Notes under the pieces: generated by a model
The model's database searches: none
The model's input: the letters and a program-made list of their open reading frames with translations, nothing else
Told to the model about the DNA's origin: nothing
Shown: piece after piece, positions 58,968 to 64,000 of the stretch
Layout of the letters: each line of letters opens with the position of its first letter
Position numbering within the stretch: the first letter of the stretch is position 1
NCBI GenBank assembly: GCA_049325475.1
Contig: JBMOLN010000004.1
Span: 62,001-126,000 of the forward strand
Direction: 5' to 3'
Length of the DNA: 64,000 bases
DNA from: MWCR01 sp049325475
Lineage (GTDB): Bacteria; Patescibacteriota; Patescibacteriia; 2-12-FULL-60-25
Program-made: the position numbers and the translations under genes

Positions 58968-60848
58968 TTATGGTTCTATTTCACGTAGTATAACCTCATC
59001 CCCTTTCATGACTCCATCCGTGATTTGCACGCGGCCTTCGTCGCCTTTTAGGCCCACGGTGACATTGCGTTCAACGGGTGTGCCGTCAACCAGGACGCGG
59101 ATGGTCTTTTTGCCGGTTTCGGCATCCGTACGAATCGCACGCGACGGGATAATGATGGCATTCATGACTTTGTCGGTTTCGATGGTGACGTTCGCTGTCA
59201 TGCCGGGTTTGATTTCATAATCTTCGGTATTGAGGTTGACGCGCACATCATAATAGATGGCATCTTGGATAACGGTTTGATCCGGATTTTCGGCCGTGAC
59301 AATGCCAGTGAATTCCAGGTCATCGCTGTAAGCATCCAAGGTGATAATGGCCGGCTGTCCGACTTTGACTTTGGTAATATCAGCTTCCGGAACCTGGGCT
59401 TCGATATCATACTTGGCAGTGCCGATCATTTTGATTTGCGCGGTGTTGGCAACGATTTGCTCGCCGATGTCAGAGACCACGTCAGTGATTGTGCCGTCTA
59501 CCGGAGCGTAAATTTTAGCTTTGGCTAAATTGGCCGCAGCTTGATCATAAGCCACTAAAGCATCCTGCACCTGTGCGCGCAAACCGGCCACATCAACCTC
59601 GCGCGGAGCGGCGAGCTTCAAATCCAAAGCGGCTTGCGCTGCATCCACGGCCGCTTTTTGAATATCAACAGCGGATTGGGCTGCGGTTTGCTTCATGTCT
59701 ATGTTGGTAAGCGCGATTTGATATGCGGTTTCAGCGCTTTTTACGGCATCCTCCAGCTTGGTGCGATCAGAAGTCTGCGAAAGCTCGGCCAGCTCAACCG
59801 CCTGGCGCGCGGAGACTACGGTCGATTTTTGGGCGGAAACACTTGTGTAATCGCCATCAATCAAAGCTTTTTTGGCGGTTAGATCCGCGGAAGGCAAATA
59901 GGCGCTGGTTATGGTGTTGGCTAAAACGTTTTTTACATCCAAAAGATAGGCTTGAACCGCCTCAACCGCAGACTGCATTTTTTGCGTTGCGATCAAAACC
60001 TGATCTTTGCTTGAGGACGCGTCAATCGCATCCAGCGCTCTTGAGGCTTCGTCGCGCTTGGCTTTGGCGATTTTATAGCTGTTTTCCGCTTTGGTCATGG
60101 ATCCTTGATCGCCGATGCCTAAAATGGCTTTGTAATATTGGTTTGATGCCGTGTCGTCAACGCCGATAATAGCATCTCCATCTATCAAAGCGGTATTGAT
60201 CGGACCGATGGCTGTCTTTAAGCTGACGCGGGCGGTTTCGATGGCATTGGCCAAGGATTGATCGGAAATTGGGCCGGTATTGGCCAGATTGTTCTTGGCG
60301 GTTTCGAGCGCAATCTCGGCGCTGTCCAAATCGCTTTGCACTTGGATTTTGGTATTATCCAAATCAGAGAGCGCTTTTTCATAAGCCGCCTGCGATTGAC
60401 CGAGCTGGGCTCTGGCTACTTTTATAGATTCTTCGGTTTCTCCGGCCAAGCGTGCGTTTAAATTGGCGCGTGCCATGGCTAACGCGGCCTCGGCGCGGCG
60501 GTATGCAAAATTCAAATCCTCAACATCAAGCTCAGCCAATAAATCGCCCTGTTTGACATCATCGCCGATTTTTACATAAACATCTTTAAGCCCGCCATTA
60601 GATTCAAAAGCCAAGTCGATCCTGGCCGCGGGTTTGATTTCGCCCGTGACTTCCACGGTTTGCTTTAACTCTCCCTGCTCGGCGACGAAGCTTTCGTATT
60701 CAACCTGCCCGGCATTTTTGGAATAATTCCAATACCATAATCCGCCGAGTATGATGATGGCGAGCAAAACATAATAACGCTTTTTCTTTAAAAACTTGGG
60801 AATGCGTGATTTTTTGGGGGCTGTATTAGCAACTGAGGCTGTTTCCAT
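58968..60848 (-). CDS. HlyD/MacA-like membrane fusion protein, long form
   Basis: 626 residues, nearly twice the usual MacA length. N-terminal basic segment and one membrane helix (about 26-45), a barrel-sandwich half (VEVTGEIKPAARIDLAFESN), and a very long coiled-coil hairpin (about 120-430, with repeats such as LENTKIQVQSDLDSAEIALE type text), then the second half (YAPVDGTITDVVSDIGEQIV) and a beta-barrel. It should bridge the exporter to outer layers of the envelope. The ATPase gene follows 99 bases downstream, after an ATTCTTTCATTCTTTCATTC array. Confidence 0.88.
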   Translation of the reverse strand: METASVANTAPKKSRIPKFLKKKRYYVLLAIIILGGLWYWNYSKNAGQVEYESFVAEQGELKQTVEVTGEIKPAARIDLAFESNGGLKDVYVKIGDDVKQGDLLAELDVEDLNFAYRRAEAALAMARANLNARLAGETEESIKVARAQLGQSQAAYEKALSDLDNTKIQVQSDLDSAEIALETAKNNLANTGPISDQSLANAIETARVSLKTAIGPINTALIDGDAIIGVDDTASNQYYKAILGIGDQGSMTKAENSYKIAKAKRDEASRALDAIDASSSKDQVLIATQKMQSAVEAVQAYLLDVKNVLANTITSAYLPSADLTAKKALIDGDYTSVSAQKSTVVSARQAVELAELSQTSDRTKLEDAVKSAETAYQIALTNIDMKQTAAQSAVDIQKAAVDAAQAALDLKLAAPREVDVAGLRAQVQDALVAYDQAAANLAKAKIYAPVDGTITDVVSDIGEQIVANTAQIKMIGTAKYDIEAQVPEADITKVKVGQPAIITLDAYSDDLEFTGIVTAENPDQTVIQDAIYYDVRVNLNTEDYEIKPGMTANVTIETDKVMNAIIIPSRAIRTDAETGKKTIRVLVDGTPVERNVTVGLKGDEGRVQITDGVMKGDEVILREIEP

Positions 60849-60852
60849 AAAT

Positions 60853-61101
60853 TTATTTTACCTGCTTTAAGGCGTCATCCATACTTTGATTAATGTATTT
60901 AAGCATTTGCTGTGCTCTTTTTATGGGCACAAAAGCTATGGCGCTGTCATGCGCGCCGATAACAAAAAGACTGTCGCCGGGTTTAATGTCGTATTTTTTA
61001 CGGACTTCTTTTGGTATAACAACCTGACCCCTCTCGCCCACCGTGGTTGTACCAAAGAAGCTGTTTACCGGGCATTGGACAGACTTTTTTGCTTTTGCCA
61101 T
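60853..61101 (-). CDS. AbrB/MazE/SpoVT-like transcription regulator
   Basis: 82 residues. The swapped-hairpin AbrB DNA-binding fold is visible as TTVGERGQVVIPKEVRKKYD (19-38) and KPGDSLFVIG, the classic pattern. It ends with a helical, charged tail. Directly upstream of the membrane fusion gene (4 bases), so it is probably its regulator and co-transcribed. The target site is unknown. Confidence 0.88.
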   Translation of the reverse strand: MAKAKKSVQCPVNSFFGTTTVGERGQVVIPKEVRKKYDIKPGDSLFVIGAHDSAIAFVPIKRAQQMLKYINQSMDDALKQVK

Positions 61102-61151
61102 AAGTATGAAAAGTATGATTTGTCTTACATTAACAACTTAGTTCCCGATCG

Positions 61152-62567
61152 TCAAGCAATGCTTTTTACCAGCTCATTAAATTGATCGCCGCGGTCAAAT
61201 TCATTCCTGAATAATCCAAAACTGGCGCAGGCCGGCGATAAAAGTATTATATCACCTTTTACAGCATTTTTTAAGCAATTAGCGAAGGCTGATTTTAGAC
61301 TGGAGTTTTTGGTAAACTTAATCCCCCGCTTGTTTAACGCGGAGCTGAAACGTTTGAACGCTGTGCCGTCGAGGATTTGGATATTTATGAGTCCGGGGTC
61401 CGGGGTCCGAGGTCCGGTCGAGGCGACGAGCGACGAAAGATCGTCATAAGCGAGACCTTTGTCGGCGCCGCCGCAGATCCAGTGCAGTGTGTGATCTTTT
61501 CCGGCAAAACGCTGAATCGCCGCTGCGGCCGCATCCGGGGTTGTGGAGGTTGTGTCGTTGACGTATGTTATGCCATTTTTCACGGCCACGATTTCTTGAC
61601 GGTACGGAACACCGTTAAATTTTTGCAAAGATTCACGAATGCCCTTCAATGTCGCGCCGGCTTCTGACGCGGCGACTGTGGCCGCAAGTGCGTTGGCGAT
61701 ATTGTGCGCACCGGCCAAACCGATTTTGTCCAAGGAGATGACTGACGTGATTTTTTTGCCGGATTTTAGCATGAGCTGACCATTAACGATCCAAGCTTGA
61801 GCTTGAGCTTGAGCTTTTTTCTGCCTGGAAAATCCTTTGATAATGCTCGGAGCTTCAGCGATGTACGAGCTGACCAATTTATCATCCAAATTGGGTATAA
61901 AGATGTCGGTTGGTTTTTGATGGCGCATGATTTGGGCTTTGGCTTCCGCATAATCCTCCAAGCCATCATAAGTATTTAAATGATCGTTCATCACATTGGT
62001 CCACACGGCAATATTGGGCGAGACGCCGACTTCACCGCAAGTCTCCAAGAGCCAGCTGGAAAGTTCCACGACCGCAATGTCAGTCTTTTTGAGCTTGGCG
62101 AGAAAAGTGAGCGGTGAAACCGTAATATTGCCGCCGACAAAGACGCGGCGACCTGATCGCTTGAGCATGTCGCCGATCCAAGCCGTGGTTGTAGTTTTGC
62201 CGCGTGTGCCGGTTATGCCAACAGTTTTGCAAGGGCATTTTTCAAAAAAGATGGTGATGTCATTCACGATTGGTTTGCCGAGTTTTTTGGCGCGCAAATA
62301 CATTGGGTCGTTTCTGCGCACCCCCGGATTTTTGGCCACAATATCCGCCCAGTCCACGTCTTTAAGTTTAAGACCGCCAAGATGGAATTTTACGTTGGTA
62401 AATTTTTTGAGCTGCGCGACGTTATTTTTTACTTCCTTGGCCGGTAAAGCGTCGGTCACTATCACATCATCCCCGCGGCGCGCAAAATAAAGCGCGGCCG
62501 AGACTCCACTTCCGGCGGCATAGCGGCCCAGGCCCAATATAAGCACTTTAAGTTTTTTTTGGTTCAT
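61152..62567 (-). CDS. murD: UDP-N-acetylmuramoylalanine--D-glutamate ligase
   Basis: 471 residues. Mur ligase features: N-terminal Rossmann domain (VLILGLGRYAAGSGVSAALY), P-loop GITGTRGKTTTTAWIG near 114-129, WTNVMNDHLNTYD near 190-202, and NDTTSTTPDAAAAAI near 338. It adds D-glutamate to UDP-MurNAc-L-Ala in peptidoglycan synthesis. A segment near 383-398 (STGPRTPDPGLINIQ) is encoded by a GTCCGGGGTCCGAGGTCCGG word array, an in-frame insertion. No ribosome-binding site. Confidence 0.93.
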   Translation of the reverse strand: MNQKKLKVLILGLGRYAAGSGVSAALYFARRGDDVIVTDALPAKEVKNNVAQLKKFTNVKFHLGGLKLKDVDWADIVAKNPGVRRNDPMYLRAKKLGKPIVNDITIFFEKCPCKTVGITGTRGKTTTTAWIGDMLKRSGRRVFVGGNITVSPLTFLAKLKKTDIAVVELSSWLLETCGEVGVSPNIAVWTNVMNDHLNTYDGLEDYAEAKAQIMRHQKPTDIFIPNLDDKLVSSYIAEAPSIIKGFSRQKKAQAQAQAWIVNGQLMLKSGKKITSVISLDKIGLAGAHNIANALAATVAASEAGATLKGIRESLQKFNGVPYRQEIVAVKNGITYVNDTTSTTPDAAAAAIQRFAGKDHTLHWICGGADKGLAYDDLSSLVASTGPRTPDPGLINIQILDGTAFKRFSSALNKRGIKFTKNSSLKSAFANCLKNAVKGDIILLSPACASFGLFRNEFDRGDQFNELVKSIA

Positions 62568-62576
62568 AGTATTATT

Positions 62577-62622
62577 TGTCGTCGTCCTACGTCGCCCGTC
62601 CCACGTCCCGCGTCATTTGTTA
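62577..62622. repeat. CCTACGTCGCCCGTCCCACGTCCCG word array
   Basis: Variant of the ACGTCCCACGTC family seen at 7351-7388, in the murD upstream region. Confidence 0.75.
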
Positions 62623-62717
62623 TCACATTTTTACAGGATTAATAACGTTTATAACCCAATTCTTAAACATCAGACCCAGTTATCGAGGATTGCTCGACAA
62701 CTGAGTTCAGCGTTTGA

Positions 62718-63008
62718 TTATTTGACATTAAATTTAATTTCATGAATTTTCTCAAGCAGTTGCAATGTTAACAGGACTGATGAATTTGTTGTATTTATGA
62801 AAATCAAACGATCACCAAAATTTTTAAAAATTGGTGTAATAAATTCATCACCCCACGAAGGTGAGAACGTAATTATGCCTTCAAAATCCATCTCGACTGT
62901 TTCATTACTTTTAATTGCATTAAGAGTTGGTAAAAAAGCATTATAAGCTTCTTTGCCGGCTTGACGTGACGTTAATACGGTGCCGAATTTTGTCATTATG
63001 ATTTTCAT
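62718..63008 (-). CDS. STAS-like (DUF4325) domain protein
   Basis: 96 residues. The pattern ETVEMDFEGIITFSPSWGDE followed by FITPIFKNFGDRLIFINTTN fits the STAS-like DUF4325 family, where a serine-bearing strand-loop-helix resembles anti-sigma antagonists. Five bases separate it from the MerR-GHKL gene, so they form a two-gene unit. By analogy with partner-switching systems it may be phosphorylated or bound by the GHKL partner (inference). Confidence 0.8.
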   Translation of the reverse strand: MKIIMTKFGTVLTSRQAGKEAYNAFLPTLNAIKSNETVEMDFEGIITFSPSWGDEFITPIFKNFGDRLIFINTTNSSVLLTLQLLEKIHEIKFNVK

Positions 63009-63013
63009 AGTAT

Positions 63014-63745
63014 TCAGAATTTGATGATTGATAAAGCGCCTCTGATAAAATCATCCGATTTATGAATTTTTAATTCTCCGCTTTTTTTGGAAATTTCCAG
63101 AACAGCGTCACCGGATTGAAAAAATAATTCGGCTTTGGCTTGCGTTAATGCATCTTTAGCGAATTTTAAACCGTTTCCCCTGTTTTCCGGTGCGCGACCG
63201 CTGACAATCTTAGTAAAAGCGACATTAAGGGCTTGCTCATGAGTTTGCAGATCGGGTTGCACTTTTTGCAATGTGGCTAAAACGCCAACGCCCCTGTCAG
63301 CAATAACGATGATTCGCTTGTTCAGGTCATAGGAAAAAAATGCACCGGATATATCCGGCCAATTGCCCAGATTATGATCAAAAGAGTTATTTCCAATTTC
63401 GCCGGCCGCGGATGAAATCAAAGACGGTTGGAATCCGACTGATGCTTGATCCAACAATATCGCCATTTTAGTATGCCGTGTTTTAAAAACATCGGATGTG
63501 GGGCAATAAAATTCATCATCAGGTTCGTAAGCCTCTGCGGAACTTGCCCAATCATGGGCAATACGAAAAAGACCTTTCTTTATTTTTTGCAGATCTGATA
63601 TGGAATAACGACGCTGGCCGCCGGGCGTGAGCATGGTGGCTTTTAATTTTCCGCTGTCATGCCAGCGCCTTAACGTCATTTCTGAAACACCCAAATATGA
63701 CGCAGCTTCGCTGATTGAAAGCATTCGATCTTTCAAATTGTCCAT
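63014..63745 (-). CDS. MerR-type HTH fused to a GHKL ATPase domain
   Basis: 243 residues. The N-terminal MerR/excisionase-like helix-turn-helix is SISEAASYLGVSEMTLRRWH ... GGQRRYSISDLQKIK (10-56). After a linker (57-105) comes a GHKL (HATPase) domain: N-box GEIGNNSFDHN (113-123), G1 box VIADRGVGVLATL (146-158), and G2 box RGNGLKFAKD (190-199). No phospho-accepting histidine domain. The gene neighbours a STAS-like partner. A DNA-binding regulator controlled by an ATPase/STAS switch is the natural reading (inference). The ATG at 63745 follows TATTGGTGTATT without a ribosome-binding site. Confidence 0.85.
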   Translation of the reverse strand: MDNLKDRMLSISEAASYLGVSEMTLRRWHDSGKLKATMLTPGGQRRYSISDLQKIKKGLFRIAHDWASSAEAYEPDDEFYCPTSDVFKTRHTKMAILLDQASVGFQPSLISSAAGEIGNNSFDHNLGNWPDISGAFFSYDLNKRIIVIADRGVGVLATLQKVQPDLQTHEQALNVAFTKIVSGRAPENRGNGLKFAKDALTQAKAELFFQSGDAVLEISKKSGELKIHKSDDFIRGALSIIKF

Positions 63746-63901
63746 AATACACCAATATTATATAAACTTATACAAAATTGTCAAATCTATACAAATCTAT
63801 ACATTAATTGATTTCTTACTCATTCGCTGAAAAATGGCTTTATTTAGCGGAAAAAGTGTCTATTTTTTATAACAAAAGCAACATACTTGCCGGCGTTTTT
63901 G

Positions 63902-63926
63902 AACCGTCAAGTATTCCTTGACGGTT
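63902..63926. terminator. Perfect inverted repeat, possible terminator
   Basis: AACCGTCAAG-TATTC-CTTGACGGTT. No long T run follows on either strand, so it could also be a regulatory element. Confidence 0.5.
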
Positions 63927-63981
63927 GCCTTCTCAAATACACATTAGCAAAAACAGGGCGGGAAGTATAGCCCTGAATTGC

Positions 63982-64000
63982 TATGGCAAAAATCATTCTT
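63982..64000 (+). CDS. Possible start of a plus-strand gene, cut by window end
   Basis: ATG GCA AAA ATC ATT CTT (MAKIIL) runs off the window. A GGGCGGGAAG site and a CAGGGC/GCCCTG hairpin (63956-63977) lie before it. Too short for any assignment. Confidence 0.3.

Overview
The window reads as a stretch of a Patescibacteria (Candidate Phyla Radiation) chromosome. This is an inference from gene content and style: a complete F-type ATP synthase operon, short single-copy housekeeping genes, large CPR-type ATPase and MacB-like transporter genes, many small unassigned membrane or lipid-anchored proteins, and A+T-rich spacers. TGA is used as a stop (for example at the atpH/atpA junction), so this is not a recoded Gracilibacteria/SR1 genome. 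No rRNA, CRISPR array, insertion sequence or recognisable prophage is present.

Layout. 1-397: truncated thpR. 563-7663 (minus): nine-gene ATP synthase operon atpI-B-E-F-H-A-G-D-C. 7820-20698: mixed region with tatD, a CvpA-like protein, metG, a MazG-like protein, rsmI, a small structured RNA, a carotenoid-pathway-like membrane protein and several isolated unknown genes. 20817-27332: clpB under CIRCE control, pgi, a DUF333 lipoprotein and xth. 27519-28541 (minus): about 1 kb with no credible ORF, but with its own promoter, terminator, repeated hairpin modules and GNRA tetraloops. I read it as a giant structured non-coding RNA, the most interesting object here. 28716-32305: small accessory genes, a guanylate-kinase-like gene, an M23 peptidase and tRNA-Gln. 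32410-40667: dnaX, an unknown gene with an inverted pair of DnaA boxes at its promoter, a type IV coupling-protein-like ATPase, corA and cysS. 41037-48987: surface or secreted proteins, including a 958-residue cysteine-rich lipoprotein that looks foreign. 49240-54654 (minus): the heat-shock cluster hrcA-grpE-hsp20-dnaK-DUF3467-dnaJ, headed by a perfect CIRCE. 55414-61101: a MacAB-like export system with two permeases and an AbrB-type regulator. 61152-63745: murD and a two-gene module of a MerR-HTH/GHKL ATPase fusion plus a STAS-like protein.

Two genome-wide features stand out. First, spacers are full of short degenerate tandem word arrays in several families, some of which also lie in frame inside metG, dnaX, cysS and murD. 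Second, genes fall into two expression classes. Conserved housekeeping genes mostly show no Shine-Dalgarno sequence, whereas about a dozen isolated, mostly unassigned genes have strong ribosome-binding sites, often with TTGACA-17-TATNNN promoters and compact intrinsic terminators, as if they form a separately acquired or separately expressed set.
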